NCBI RefSeq assembly: GCF_000304475.1
Contig: NC_018940.1
Span: 1,054,001 to 1,118,000, forward strand
DNA: 64,000 nucleotides
Direction of reading: 5' to 3'
From: Kazachstania africana CBS 2517
Lineage: Eukaryota; Ascomycota; Saccharomycetes; Saccharomycetales; Saccharomycetaceae
Both the position numbers and the translations under genes were made by a program. The stretch's first letter is position 1; every line of letters starts with the position of its first letter. The notes under the pieces were generated by a model, which saw only the letters and a program-made list of their open reading frames with translations, was not told the DNA's origin and searched no databases. This document shows, piece by piece, positions 19,940 to 31,275 of this stretch.

Positions 19940-21157
19940 GATTTAGAGAACTACCTTCAGTTCCTATGGCTGATAGAATGCAAAGACTTGAATTGTCTGG
20001 TATAATATATGAATAAGATGGATGTAAAAAAGTGAGGACTACACAACAGGACTTTTGAAAAGTTTTCTTTTTCCCTATTCGTTACTTTTCACTGATTATT
20101 TGATATAGCCTAGATTGGAAAAATTTTTTTATAATAATAACAATAAATACTAATCTTAGTGTATTGAATTATGATATCAGATAGCGTTGATGTAGTGAAT
20201 GATAATTGATAGTTTTAATGGAAGTAGTAGCTTTGATCTTGGCAGGCGACAGATGAAGATCAAAGGGAAATATAATTGAGAATGCACTTTGGATAATATA
20301 TATTGAAAAAGGATCCAAAGGAAAAAAAGACAGATCAAACCCCCCAGCTGATTTGTAAATAAGATCAAATGAGAAACAACTACTAAAGTTGAGGAAGTTG
20401 ATTCACTGCCGAAAAGAGCAAAAACAAAGTATATGACATTGTGAAAGAGACTATAATGAAATATTCAAGAAGAAAAAAAATTTGTACAAAGTTAATAGCA
20501 CCGACTGAGAATAGAAAATACTGCTTTTCTTTGCGTTCATTTTGCCTATTTAGGAGGATGAAAATAATGTCTCAAGAGGTGTAGCAGAATTCAACCCTGG
20601 CTCACCATGACACTTTCCTCATACATTTACGAGAGAAGTTTCTCAATTGAGTTTGAGACGCAACTGCACCAAAAAACACATTTGTTGTTTGTTTTGATCA
20701 TTTCCGAAATTGGTAGGCGATCTATTTACAATTTTCTGTTTTTGGTTCTTTGTTTCCGATCCATGTTTACTATTTTCCATTTGCGGTTGAGCGCAAACGA
20801 AGAGGGCCTGAACTGTCAAACCCATGTAAATAACAGAGAAATGCATTGAAAGAAGCATTCAGAGATGGAGAAGTGCTGTGGTCCTATTGTAAGACGTCTC
20901 TCGATCTGCTGGGATACTATTGTTGTTACTAAACAACGATAGACGCCATGCATAGCTCGCCTTCTTAAGTATGTACTTGATTAGAGAAAACTTTCTTATG
21001 AATGAAGGCACACACGCACTTCGAACGTGTTCCACCGTAACAAATTTTTGATACACATTACATTCGCGTAAACACTATATATCACGGTAGAGAATGCTAA
21101 AATACGCTTGTTTTTACTATATAATCTCAAATATTAATAGAAGTATCACATACCGGA
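19940..21157. other. Long CLB2 promoter region
   Basis: 1.2 kb between the CLB2 ATG and the MRI1 stop codon. Both genes are on the minus strand, so this is almost all CLB2 upstream DNA. Apart from the Mcm1-type box, it has AT-rich and purine-rich tracts. Open frames in it (for example 20607-20849) look like chance. Long upstream regions are typical of G1 and G2 cyclin genes. Confidence 0.55.
20545..20554. promoter_or_regulatory. Mcm1-type CArG box upstream of CLB2
   Basis: CCTATTTAGG fits the Mcm1 (MADS-box) CC-(A/T)6-GG core. The following GATGAAAATAA is a one-mismatch forkhead-like sequence, so the arrangement resembles the Mcm1-Fkh2 module of G2/M genes. The distance to the ATG is about 610 bp, near that of the S. 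cerevisiae CLB2 activating region as I recall it. Confidence 0.55.
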
Positions 21158-22402
21158 CTAAAAGAGAGCCTGTAAATCGAAGTTTCCTTGAGAGTTCTTA
21201 ACGAAAACGCCCTCTTCTGTCACGATACCATCAATGAACTCATGTGGTGTAACATCAAAAGATGGGTTCCATACCTGAGCGTTTGGTGGTGCAATGCCTA
21301 CTTGGGCGTTAATTGGCTCATTGTTTTCATTCATTGCAGGTCTCATTATACCTCCATTATTATCGATCAGCGTACCTGTAACTAGCTTGAATTCTTCTGG
21401 CTTACGTTCTTCAACAATGATACCGTCACCTGTTTCTGTGACACTATCAATAGTAGTTTTTGGAGCAACGACAAAGAACTTTATACCAAACTGCTTACAG
21501 AGGATGGATAGTTGATATGTTCCTATTTTATTAGCGGTATCACCATTACGGACAATTCTATCGGCCCCAACAAAAGCAGCTTTGATGGGGACATCACTCG
21601 TCTTTATTCTATAAGCAATAGAACTGTCTGTAATTAAAGTACATGGAATCTCATCATGGACCAGTTCGTAAGCGGTGAGACGTGATCCTTGGTTATAAGG
21701 TCTTGTCTCTAGTGGATACACATGTGCCAATCTAGGTTTACCACTCTTGATTTTTTTTGGGCTTTGTGATAAATCAGTCTTAGCTACAGAATCCTTCCAC
21801 AATGAACGAATAACACCCAAAGCTGTACCATATCCTGCTGTGGCTAATGATCCTGTATTGCAAATTGTTAAGACTGCGAAATCCTCTGCAAAATTTTCCA
21901 TTTCTAAACTTTTCAAAAGGTATTCTGCTCCATTATCTCCCATTTTCTTATTATTAGTTGAATCTTCATCCAATAATTTGCATGTGTAGTCGAAAACCTC
22001 ACTGTTAAACGAAGTAAGGTCTTCGCAGTTATGTAAAATTGAGGAAATGTCCTTTAAAGCATTGGATAAGTTAACTGCAGTAGGTCTACTACTCAAAAGA
22101 AACTCTAATCTTTCAGTTAATCTCGTTCTGATGGGTGCCCAGCTGGAAACATCGTAGAAAAACTGGGTTGCAGTAAAATTTTTATTGGTCAATAATTGAG
22201 TTTCTAATAATACAGAAAGTGCACCGACCATTGCAATAGCAGGAGCCCCTCTGACTTGCATATTTTTGATCACCGTATAACCGTCATCAATGGTGTAGAT
22301 TGGTACATACTTGCTTGTGTAAGGAAGTAATAACTGATCCAATACCTGCACCAAAACGTTAGTTCTATCAGATTTTTCGAATATAATGCTTTGTAAAGAC
22401 AT
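21158..22402 (-). CDS. MRI1: Methylthioribose-1-phosphate isomerase Mri1
   Basis: Isomerase of the methionine salvage pathway, converting 5-methylthioribose-1-phosphate to the ribulose form; it belongs to the eIF2B-alpha-like family. The substrate-binding RGAPAIAMVGAL loop (near residue 52), the catalytic-Cys segment CNTGSLATAGYGTALG (near residue 181) and the catalytic-Asp segment GADRIVRNGDTANKIGTYQL are all present. The 414 residues match S. cerevisiae Mri1 (411, from memory). First ATG. Placed next to CLB2 as in S. cerevisiae (YPR118W-YPR119W). Confidence 0.96.
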   Translation of the reverse strand: MSLQSIIFEKSDRTNVLVQVLDQLLLPYTSKYVPIYTIDDGYTVIKNMQVRGAPAIAMVGALSVLLETQLLTNKNFTATQFFYDVSSWAPIRTRLTERLEFLLSSRPTAVNLSNALKDISSILHNCEDLTSFNSEVFDYTCKLLDEDSTNNKKMGDNGAEYLLKSLEMENFAEDFAVLTICNTGSLATAGYGTALGVIRSLWKDSVAKTDLSQSPKKIKSGKPRLAHVYPLETRPYNQGSRLTAYELVHDEIPCTLITDSSIAYRIKTSDVPIKAAFVGADRIVRNGDTANKIGTYQLSILCKQFGIKFFVVAPKTTIDSVTETGDGIIVEERKPEEFKLVTGTLIDNNGGIMRPAMNENNEPINAQVGIAPPNAQVWNPSFDVTPHEFIDGIVTEEGVFVKNSQGNFDLQALF

Positions 22403-22693
22403 TACGAGATCGCTGTATAACTATATCTTGTTATGGCTTCACCTATTAGATCGAACTCATCATCGAAAATTTTTTTTCATCATCGGATTTATGATATCAC
22501 ATAATGAGAAGGCAAAACTATATAGTAATTTGTCGGCACATGCTGCTGGAAGCGACACATACTTCAAATCAAGCCTTAGGAAGGACGAGCTGAGGAGGTT
22601 CTTTTTTTTTCATGTCACTGATTTTCAGTTTAGTGAATTAAGTTCGATGACGTTTATGAGAAAACTATTGATCCTGTAATCCGTTAAAAAAAA
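22403..22693. other. MRI1 upstream spacer
   Basis: 291 bp between the MRI1 ATG and tRNA-Leu, with the MRI1 promoter and, at its right end, the A-run (T-run on the minus strand) that ends tRNA-Leu transcription. The open frame over this stretch looks like chance. Confidence 0.45.
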
Positions 22694-22775
22694 TGATACC
22701 CGCGGGGTTCGAACCCGCGCCTCCGAAGAGACCAGGACCTTAACCTGACGCCTTAGACCACTCGGCCAGAGTACC
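22694..22775 (-). tRNA. tRNA-Leu (AAG anticodon)
   Basis: 82-nt type II tRNA on the minus strand, from GGTACTCTGGCC to GGGTATC plus discriminator A. The anticodon stem is TCAGG/CCTGG and the loop is TTAAGGT, giving anticodon AAG (expected to be modified to IAG), which reads CUU, CUC and probably CUA leucine codons. The long variable arm (TCTCTTCGGAGG) and the A73 discriminator are Leu features. There is no intron. Eight T residues on the minus strand (22686-22693) terminate transcription. S. cerevisiae uses GAG, not AAG, for its corresponding tRNA. Confidence 0.95.
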
Positions 22776-23922
22776 AGAACGAGTTCACACGGAAGTTTTT
22801 ATATTGGAATCTGATCCGCATTAATGAAAGAGTACTCCTCTCTTGGGAACCTACCTTATGTGTTCTGGCCTAGTATAGTACTGGAAATGGTGATATGCTG
22901 ACATTTCAATACTTTGAAAGTAAAAACGAAAAGATTTAGAGTGTTCGAGACTAACTGAATTATATAATAATGTGATACTGTGATAACTAGTGAATTTATC
23001 GGTAGAAAACATTACATAACGTCAGAAATGGCAATCTTGAATATGATAGTCATTACAAATCAAATGTGTTGGAAAAACTGTAAATATCCAGATAAACACT
23101 AAAGTTTGCTCAATGTTCGTTTCATGGTATAGTATTTATATTATAGTTTATTTTACATATAACATGTGCATTATTTGATATAACCACTGATTAACGAGAA
23201 TTTATTTAGTTGATTGACTGACCTATAACATTATTGAACAATAACCACAACAACACTATAACACCGAAGACAACCTCTGACCTCCTTTTACGTCACACAG
23301 TTTTGCTAAATCTTCGTGCCATTTTTTGTCATATTGGGTATTGTGAATGAAAGTGTTTCTTAGCGGCTTAATTGTAATATTTTCATTCTAAAAGGCACAG
23401 ATGAGTTGCATTGCAGTCTTCTTTCTATGGTCATTAGCACTACAAGTGTGGTAGTGCATCACTTCTAGAAATTGCGTTATGATCTTTTCTGGAGAAACAA
23501 AAGTACGCTTTCAAAATGGTGAGTGCCTATTGGAATTTTCAAAATAGAAATAGGTGGTTATGGCAGTTTTATATCCCCGTGTACAGCATTCTGTATATCT
23601 GGAAGGAGGTGATATACATCTGCAAATTTACATACTAGCAGAAGTAAACGGCTACTTACAGAGCTTGCTGAAAATCATAATGACCACTATGATCACATGA
23701 ATAATTAGTGTGAGTATGTTCAGATATAGCGCAACTAGTAAACGAATAACTTTTCAATTAAATTGTCTCGTTTGCTGGCCTACTACAAATATTGATTAGT
23801 TTATATATTTTCATTTTTTTATGAAAGTTCTCGAATGTATTTATGTTATTCTCACACCAGTATCTTACATTAATTGCTTATTGCATACTTAGATTATCAG
23901 TTTTAGTTAATACTATCCAACC
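22776..23922. other. Gene-free spacer between tRNA-Leu and the YPR117W-type gene
   Basis: About 1.1 kb of AT-rich DNA without a reading frame worth calling. I saw no snoRNA boxes in a convincing arrangement and no Ty long terminal repeat ends. It contains the 3' end of the giant lipid-transfer gene. Confidence 0.5.
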
Positions 23923-26900
23923 TTAGGAACTCGGGTAATAAGATTCAAGACTGCCACTCGAAACATCTTCTGTTGATGTCGTTTCTTCTTCGTCATCTAT
24001 TGACTTTGGGGTTGTCCTGCTCAACGGAGACATGAAGCTGGAGTTTGAATCAAGAAATGATTTTGGCTTGATATCAGCACCTCGAGTTTCGGCCTCAAGT
24101 ATTAGTGACATATTTCTCGTAACTGCTGATTTATCTTCCTTCTTATGTGGCAAAAATTTATTGCCAATAATAACCCCCAAGTTCTGAACAACCACCCTGA
24201 CAATATCTCGTTTCAGAGCACTGAAGAATTCATCTCTTGACCAAACCTTGTCATAATACACCAGATCTGGAACTTTGACAGGAAGATCCATCACATCAGT
24301 CAGTACTCTGTGAGCCCCCTTGTATGATACTGACATTGTAGTTCTTTTGATGTGAATTCTCTTGACGTTGAAATATGTACCTGATCTTCTAACCATTTCA
24401 TTAATATTCTCATCACGGTTATGAGATGGCGAGCGTGTGGCTCTCTTTGTCTTTAATCGTTTCGAAGAGACTGGTCGATGATGAGCAGCTGACAAATCCC
24501 ACGAAGCTAAATCCCTAATATCTGAGTAAGACTCATTAGAACTCGATATACTTTCCACTTCTACTTCGTCCACCCGTTCACCAACACTTAGCTCCCCTAC
24601 TAAGAGGTGTGAGACTAAGTCCTCTCTCTTTGGAAATAAGTAGTTCATAATTTCTTCTGAAGTAACATTGTCCATTTTGAAGAGAATAGGCTGTATAGTA
24701 ATAACTAGTTCTTCCATATTCGATATACCACCCACTGGCAGACCCTGAATCCAAGAAATTTCAACCATAGGCTTGTGACTGTCATAATCATTATGCTGAT
24801 CGAGAGGCGCCAGCATTTCCCTGAAAATGGGATACTCTTGCCGATTAAACATTCGAAAGGAAGACACCGATATTTTGTTACTATTTATCCCGTCCTGAGA
24901 TTCAGACCTGGTAAACACAGAGGGGCCTAACCCAACTGTGATGAATGGACCATCATTTTTGTCAAACAACTCCCATACAACTTCGTCAGTACCCACATGC
25001 CAGTTCAGTTTTTTATTATTAGTAGTTTTAGCACCGAAAGTGTTGTAACCTTTCTTTATAGCAGCAGTGAGAAGAGTCAATCTTAATACAGTTGTTTGTA
25101 TTTCGAATGCTAACTTTTGGGATATATCATTGAAAAAGTTTGGATTATTGATTTTGAAAAAGGTTTGAACGCTGTGCAGCTCCTTGATTTTATTTTGAAG
25201 ATTTGTCACTATCGATATATCTAACTTATCAGCATTGTTTCTAATCTCGTCTGCCAAGAGCACCTTTGTAAGCTTATCGACCTTATCATCAATTGTATTC
25301 TCAAATGAAAGTAAATCTTCCATTACAGTATAAGCAGAAAGATATTGCGCAGAATTAGATGTTATGACCATACCAGGAAAGCCAATTCTGCATTTGGAAT
25401 CAGTAGAAAGGGAAATACCATCATTTTCGTTGAAATAGAGAGGATTTGGAGAGGTATAAAGTAGAAACATAGATCTTCTTTTCAAACACACATGCTTCTC
25501 AAGAATGGAGCCATCAAGACATATTTCTAATGGAATCCAAGGAGGCCAGTATTCTGAATTCTTGTCCATACCATAACCATTCTTCGAAAAAAATCGGGTC
25601 CACGATTTCACTAAATCCTCCTTGAAAAGAGTGAATAACTGAAGATCATTTGTAATGGCACCATACCTTGTTTCAACGATCTTATCTATGTCGAATGGGA
25701 TTCTCTTACCAGATTTATTTAATGTTTGTATGATATCAATGATGCCAACCTCTATATCTCTGGCAGAAATAAGTAAAGCCGTGTTTGGCATTAAGTCCGA
25801 TCTTAGTTGAATTTGGGGTGATATCAATCTGAAAAGATAACTATCGACTGCACCAAAATTCTCATCGGTAACTTCCTTTATGATATCTCCGAAACGTTCA
25901 ATAAACTCTTTGTTAGAGGGATAGTCTCCGTCTTCACTATACTCAAAATGATCCACTCTTGAAGTGGTATTCCGTATCATTGTCCCCAATAAGTCCTTTA
26001 ACACCCTCACAGATTTGTAGCTCAAGGCATACTTAATAGTTCTTCTTTCAGATATGCTTGAGGCGTAAGAAATCAAATGATCTCTAATCTTTTTATCGAT
26101 TTTCAGATTAATATTGTGAATCATGAATCTATTATCATAAGTAGAGTTGATCCTTACATTGGATGTCCGTCTCATTGACAAAAACGACTCGACTGCATGT
26201 AATTTTTCAGCCAATTGATTTTTTGATTGAAAACTAGAGCCAGAAACAGATATACCATCTTGTTCCGATGCGGATGACACTGATGTTTTAGACATCGTAC
26301 CTGATACATGTAAATCATTCAAAAAATCGCAAACAATACTATGCCGTTGTCCTAATTCACGTTGCTCTTTTTTCAAATCATATATACGAGATTTTTGCTT
26401 TTGCGTTATAGCAGGTTCTTTTAACGCTCCTTTCAACCTGTTTTCAATGATTGATCTTTGTCGCTCAAGCTCATGTTTTCTTCCTTTTGCTAATGATTTC
26501 TGTAACTTTTCTGGGTGAGTGTTGCCGATGAAGCAGGAATGAGACTCCTCATCCCCAAATGGGTATAAAAGGGGATAACCCTCATCATTAAGATTTCTAA
26601 AGTATGATATTTTTGGAGAATAAAGCAATGGAATTGCTTCAAATTTCAGAGGAATTGAATTAATTAACTTGAACTCATCAAGATCCAAATAATCATTATA
26701 TGCATACCAATCTGATTCTTTCAGGTCTTCTATATCTAAGAATGAGCCATTTCGAGAACTTGGAATACTTCTTTCTGTATTATTAGCAAGAAGCTTCTTG
26801 ACACGATCATTATCAAATGTTGTGGATATTATTCTGACATCTGCATCGGTACAATCAATTTCACCGGTTGACATTCTAAATTTCCAAACTGGTTTTGAGC

Positions 26901-29900
26901 GATTAAGCTTCTCATTTGTATGCATTAATTTGATCTTCTTCTGATGTAAATCCATTTTTAACGAGCCAAACCGTCCCTTCAGGCCAGTAAACGCTTGCTC
27001 TGAATTTTCTTCTATAAGATATTGGGTGGTTAAATGGCGATAAATATGTGCTATGGTGAGTGGTTCGACATGCAATTGATACTTGATGGTAAATAATGCC
27101 CTACCAAATTTGGTATTATTCTGTATTAGTTCTGGAAACAGTGGTCCTTGTCTAATAGGCCCCGAAGTGTAAGTATTAAATAGATTCCACCATACTAGAA
27201 AATGGCTGATAGCTTGGGGCGCAAGATATAGACTATTTGAAGCACCCTTCTCATAGGAATAAACACTGAATGACATATGGATGAAATTACTCCGAAAGCC
27301 TGAAAAAGAGTCATGTTCTTGGGGTTCTGCCACAAATTCTGGATTTACTAAACGGATATCATGGTGTGGCCTCGAGGGAATATAACGAGGTGTCTCTCCG
27401 GCCTTATCAATATCACCTGCTTCAAATAGAATGCCTAATTTCCATACTACATTCCCTTCTAAAGTCATGAATACCTTGTCAAATTTACTTGGTACAAGAA
27501 AATCACGAATAGCTAGTTCAAATTTCTTTGATTCTATCTTCAAAAATTCCTCCGGATTTGAAGCTCCATTAATAATAAGTTTTGTATTTCCTGTCCAACA
27601 GAACGTCATGCCTGCACCGTCATTAGAGATCTTATATGGATCGTGAGCACCCTTAATATTCAAGTGAAGTTGACTGTTATCAGAAAATAAGTATGACCAT
27701 TGACCGTGTATTAAATTTCTAATCTTATCCCAAAAACCAAGTTTTTTGGAGGGATCTAATTTTGGTTTAGTTAAAAAATCAAACCAAAGCATCAGTGATT
27801 CAAATGCTGGCTGTAGGGATTTACCCCAAGTAATGTTAACAGGTGTTGTTGCACTTACTGAAGATTGTATATTAATGTAAATCTTCACGGAATTCATTGT
27901 TCGGATTATATGAGAACCATAAATTGAGTTTTGTTTCCTATATTCCTCATTATCTGTTGAAGGGACAAATGGCACATAGGTAGTGTAAAGAGCCAAATCA
28001 TTTGGCATTTTTTCAGCAAAAACAACGTCACCTTGAGTGGAAGTCATTGGAAAGGAAACAACAGGAATAGGATAGTCTCTCAAGCACAGTTCCCATAATC
28101 CTGTTTTAAAATCGATGCCAAGCGGTATTAGCAAAGTGTACCGTCTATCTTTTGGTACACCTTTACCATACTCGAAAAGAAAGTCGGAATATTGTTGTAG
28201 AGAAAATGATGGCGGAAAGAAATTTAAATCCAGATCGTTGATTGTCAGCTTAGCAACAGTACTCGTATCTTCCCTCATGAAGACCAGATACTCATTATCG
28301 AATTCTTTATACTTTTTCACGTGATAAGGCATGCCATGAAATGTCAACTTGGCCTTCCTGTATCTCGTTATCCAAGAAGTGGAAAAGTTTTGATACAGCT
28401 TTTCTAGCTTTGTATCCTCAAAAAACTTTGTGGAACCGATTCCTGGGATGAACTTCTGGGAGTCAGATTTTCCTCTTTTCTGCCTTTCTTCTAACTCCTT
28501 GAGTTTTTGTAACCTTTCCTTCTGTTCTAAAACTCCAACCTTTAAAATTAAACCAAGCTCCTGTTCAAACGGATCTTCCTCCACGTCTATAAGGAAGTTC
28601 TCAACCATTAAGTTAATATGGGGAGGCTTTCTAGGCAGCATTTCAGATGGATGTAGTCTGTCAAATTGTGACAGATTTTTGAATGCTAGGTTCAATTGTT
28701 TGAATGACTTATACATAGTAATTATGTTTTCCGTAATCATATAAACTTTGAACTGGTATTCTGTAGTAAATTTAATTACAGAAGCTTTTACCTTTACTTT
28801 TTTCTCTTCCAATAATTCGAGTATATCAAATCTAATTTCGTTCATTTGTAAAAAGACTATGTACACTGTTTTTTCACTCACATATATAGATTCAACCAAT
28901 CCAGATAGTGATGATACTGACAGCTGTCCTTCAGGGTAAGAATATTCAACATACTCCGCTCGTAAAACCAAGGGAGTGTTCTCAGGAAGCTGGACATCAA
29001 TGACAAAGTTATCAATTTTACATTTTATAGTGTCAAAACAATCAAATTCTCTCCTTATTTGCTTGTTATTTAGTTTTGCTTGCCTCTTTGGCCTGTAAAA
29101 ATTCCATATGCTACAGAGATAAAAATACAACCATATTAGATTCACGTCAAATTTCGTATGGATGGATGGAATCAAAATCAACATCTCAGAAGATTTTTCA
29201 ACAGTCATAGTTATTTGTGCCAGTTTTAAAACACAATCGGAAGTACTCTGTCTCGCCGCATTATCCATTATTCTATAAATCTTCCCGTCTGAGATTTCAA
29301 GTGATTTTGTATCACTATCAATAATCAGCATTGACTCTTCTAATAGCACCTTCACGCCCCTGTGAATACCTGCTAAATTGTATCCACTTGTTTCTATAGG
29401 ATCGTGCGATGTCGGCAAAATGTCTGCCAGAATCAATGAATAAGAGACATCCTTCAACCTTAGAGTTAATCTCCACTGGGAGGGTTTGATTGAATCAAAA
29501 GATTTAGCCTCGCTTCCATCCGCTTTTGCACTTTCTAAAGAACTTATAGCTTCACGAAATCTATCGTATGCGCCGGTTATTGCTTTCAAGACCATTATAT
29601 CTTCAATGGTGGCATGTAAGTGTCTCGCAGTACAATGAATGTCAATTTTTGACTCATAAGCTTCATCGAACAGTACATCAATGCTTTCAAGTCCGCAAAT
29701 AGGCGTAGTAACTGGGGCAATATCGTTCTTCCCTGTCATTTTCAAATATGAAAAATTTGCCCCAGCAAATTTAATGTTATTATATGGTGGCTGAATCGCA
29801 GGAATATTACGAGGATGAGGCCACTTCTTTTCTGAAGTCAGGAGATTTTTGGTATGCTCCAAAATGCCATGGTTTTTACTTCCCAGGTAAGCCTGTGTAC

Positions 29901-31275
29901 TGAATAGCTTGAAAGTAAGGTTTTCACTTTCTGATAGTTGGAAAGTTGATACGAAATTGGAGAGTGACAGCTCAAAATTGAAATTAGGTAACTGATATAA
30001 ATTAGTGAAGAACTTACCAAAAGAGCCCTCTTGTAAGGAAGAATCTGAATTATGAGCTGGTTGATCTACACGATAATTCTTCAACCACACTATGATCCTA
30101 ATAATCTCATCGACAGTTGAGTAAATGGATGGATTTATAATACTGACGCTTAGTGTCATTGTAACTTTGTTCCAAGAAATATTCTCAGTGCAATACACTA
30201 TTATATTAGTAGTCAAAATAATGTTGATTAATGGAATTCGAAATGATGAAATGCCATTTACCATCACTGTTATAGCATTGGCGGATAAAGAAAGCTCATA
30301 TGTTCCCCAGTTGGATTTGTCTGGCGGGAGCATTTCAAAAGTTGTGCCGTTGCTTAAAGCATTCACAGCTTCAAGGTATATCTGTATGCTAGAGAGATTG
30401 ATGGTTAATTTATGGTTAGTTAATGTTAAGTTTTCAATTTTTATATCGAGAATATTCAAATGTCGCAATGGATGCTCAACAGATTTTACGAGACCTTTCA
30501 AAATTTTGTGATCAAAGGGCGTTCGTTCTGATTTTATAGATACATCTGATTCCTGTAAAATGTTCTCTGGGATATGCATGTGGGCATCGCCAATTTTCAG
30601 CACGGAATGCCATTTTTTTAGGGTAATTTTTGTATATTGTGACTGGCTATTAAATTCTTTGGCCAAGTCACATACTATTGAAAACCCTATATGTGTAAGA
30701 GATTCGTTAGAGTTAACATTTGCAATATCGTGTAAGAATAAGTCGATTATTATGCTTCCATTGGACTGTCGTGCAATACTTAAAGAAGAAAGCGTGATAT
30801 CAATACTTGATCCATTAGGTAGTGTAATTTTAGAAGTTCTGATAAGTGTGCTGAGGGTAAGTACCCATTTAAAGAATGAAAGTACTCTTTTATGAACCGT
30901 GAATGAAAAAATCCCATCCTTCAGACCGTACTTTTCCTTGCTATTTGATAATTTGCCTTCAGCAGGTGATATATCACACTTTTCACCCTTTTTGAGAACT
31001 ATATCAACACCATAGAAGACAATTGAGGGTTTCCACCCTATTTTAAAACTTGCTTTTTCTATTCTTAAGTCAAATAATGTACTTGATATATTAACATTTC
31101 GTACCGTTGTTCCAACAATCAATCCGAAAGAAATGTTGGAAAATCTAGCATGAGATATCCTTAAAAAGCATGCTATCAAAAAGTTTAAAAGCCTCTGTAG
31201 TAGTATTGAGCCGAGTATCAACAATAACGCCGTTCTGAGGGAGGTGTGAACTATTCCTCGGAGATTTTGTAGCAT
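23923..31275 (-). CDS. Giant bridge-like lipid transfer protein, Hobbit/Fmp27 family (YPR117W type)
   Basis: Very large protein (2450 residues; YPR117W is about 2489, from memory) of the Hobbit/BLTP2/Fmp27 family. These proteins form a long hydrophobic groove at ER-plasma-membrane contacts and are thought to move lipids. A hydrophobic N-terminal anchor is seen at residues 11-37, then beta-rich repeats. The family's GFWDK domain is at LGFWDKIRNLIHGQWSYLF, and the conserved C-terminal region includes LNWHVGTDEVVWELFDK. The tail is Ser/Thr- and acid-rich. Position between MRI1 and RRG8 matches YPR117W rather than its paralogue FMP27. The frame is intact over 7.3 kb. Confidence 0.93.
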   Translation of the reverse strand: MLQNLRGIVHTSLRTALLLILGSILLQRLLNFLIACFLRISHARFSNISFGLIVGTTVRNVNISSTLFDLRIEKASFKIGWKPSIVFYGVDIVLKKGEKCDISPAEGKLSNSKEKYGLKDGIFSFTVHKRVLSFFKWVLTLSTLIRTSKITLPNGSSIDITLSSLSIARQSNGSIIIDLFLHDIANVNSNESLTHIGFSIVCDLAKEFNSQSQYTKITLKKWHSVLKIGDAHMHIPENILQESDVSIKSERTPFDHKILKGLVKSVEHPLRHLNILDIKIENLTLTNHKLTINLSSIQIYLEAVNALSNGTTFEMLPPDKSNWGTYELSLSANAITVMVNGISSFRIPLINIILTTNIIVYCTENISWNKVTMTLSVSIINPSIYSTVDEIIRIIVWLKNYRVDQPAHNSDSSLQEGSFGKFFTNLYQLPNFNFELSLSNFVSTFQLSESENLTFKLFSTQAYLGSKNHGILEHTKNLLTSEKKWPHPRNIPAIQPPYNNIKFAGANFSYLKMTGKNDIAPVTTPICGLESIDVLFDEAYESKIDIHCTARHLHATIEDIMVLKAITGAYDRFREAISSLESAKADGSEAKSFDSIKPSQWRLTLRLKDVSYSLILADILPTSHDPIETSGYNLAGIHRGVKVLLEESMLIIDSDTKSLEISDGKIYRIMDNAARQSTSDCVLKLAQITMTVEKSSEMLILIPSIHTKFDVNLIWLYFYLCSIWNFYRPKRQAKLNNKQIRREFDCFDTIKCKIDNFVIDVQLPENTPLVLRAEYVEYSYPEGQLSVSSLSGLVESIYVSEKTVYIVFLQMNEIRFDILELLEEKKVKVKASVIKFTTEYQFKVYMITENIITMYKSFKQLNLAFKNLSQFDRLHPSEMLPRKPPHINLMVENFLIDVEEDPFEQELGLILKVGVLEQKERLQKLKELEERQKRGKSDSQKFIPGIGSTKFFEDTKLEKLYQNFSTSWITRYRKAKLTFHGMPYHVKKYKEFDNEYLVFMREDTSTVAKLTINDLDLNFFPPSFSLQQYSDFLFEYGKGVPKDRRYTLLIPLGIDFKTGLWELCLRDYPIPVVSFPMTSTQGDVVFAEKMPNDLALYTTYVPFVPSTDNEEYRKQNSIYGSHIIRTMNSVKIYINIQSSVSATTPVNITWGKSLQPAFESLMLWFDFLTKPKLDPSKKLGFWDKIRNLIHGQWSYLFSDNSQLHLNIKGAHDPYKISNDGAGMTFCWTGNTKLIINGASNPEEFLKIESKKFELAIRDFLVPSKFDKVFMTLEGNVVWKLGILFEAGDIDKAGETPRYIPSRPHHDIRLVNPEFVAEPQEHDSFSGFRSNFIHMSFSVYSYEKGASNSLYLAPQAISHFLVWWNLFNTYTSGPIRQGPLFPELIQNNTKFGRALFTIKYQLHVEPLTIAHIYRHLTTQYLIEENSEQAFTGLKGRFGSLKMDLHQKKIKLMHTNEKLNRSKPVWKFRMSTGEIDCTDADVRIISTTFDNDRVKKLLANNTERSIPSSRNGSFLDIEDLKESDWYAYNDYLDLDEFKLINSIPLKFEAIPLLYSPKISYFRNLNDEGYPLLYPFGDEESHSCFIGNTHPEKLQKSLAKGRKHELERQRSIIENRLKGALKEPAITQKQKSRIYDLKKEQRELGQRHSIVCDFLNDLHVSGTMSKTSVSSASEQDGISVSGSSFQSKNQLAEKLHAVESFLSMRRTSNVRINSTYDNRFMIHNINLKIDKKIRDHLISYASSISERRTIKYALSYKSVRVLKDLLGTMIRNTTSRVDHFEYSEDGDYPSNKEFIERFGDIIKEVTDENFGAVDSYLFRLISPQIQLRSDLMPNTALLISARDIEVGIIDIIQTLNKSGKRIPFDIDKIVETRYGAITNDLQLFTLFKEDLVKSWTRFFSKNGYGMDKNSEYWPPWIPLEICLDGSILEKHVCLKRRSMFLLYTSPNPLYFNENDGISLSTDSKCRIGFPGMVITSNSAQYLSAYTVMEDLLSFENTIDDKVDKLTKVLLADEIRNNADKLDISIVTNLQNKIKELHSVQTFFKINNPNFFNDISQKLAFEIQTTVLRLTLLTAAIKKGYNTFGAKTTNNKKLNWHVGTDEVVWELFDKNDGPFITVGLGPSVFTRSESQDGINSNKISVSSFRMFNRQEYPIFREMLAPLDQHNDYDSHKPMVEISWIQGLPVGGISNMEELVITIQPILFKMDNVTSEEIMNYLFPKREDLVSHLLVGELSVGERVDEVEVESISSSNESYSDIRDLASWDLSAAHHRPVSSKRLKTKRATRSPSHNRDENINEMVRRSGTYFNVKRIHIKRTTMSVSYKGAHRVLTDVMDLPVKVPDLVYYDKVWSRDEFFSALKRDIVRVVVQNLGVIIGNKFLPHKKEDKSAVTRNMSLILEAETRGADIKPKSFLDSNSSFMSPLSRTTPKSIDDEEETTSTEDVSSGSLESYYPSS

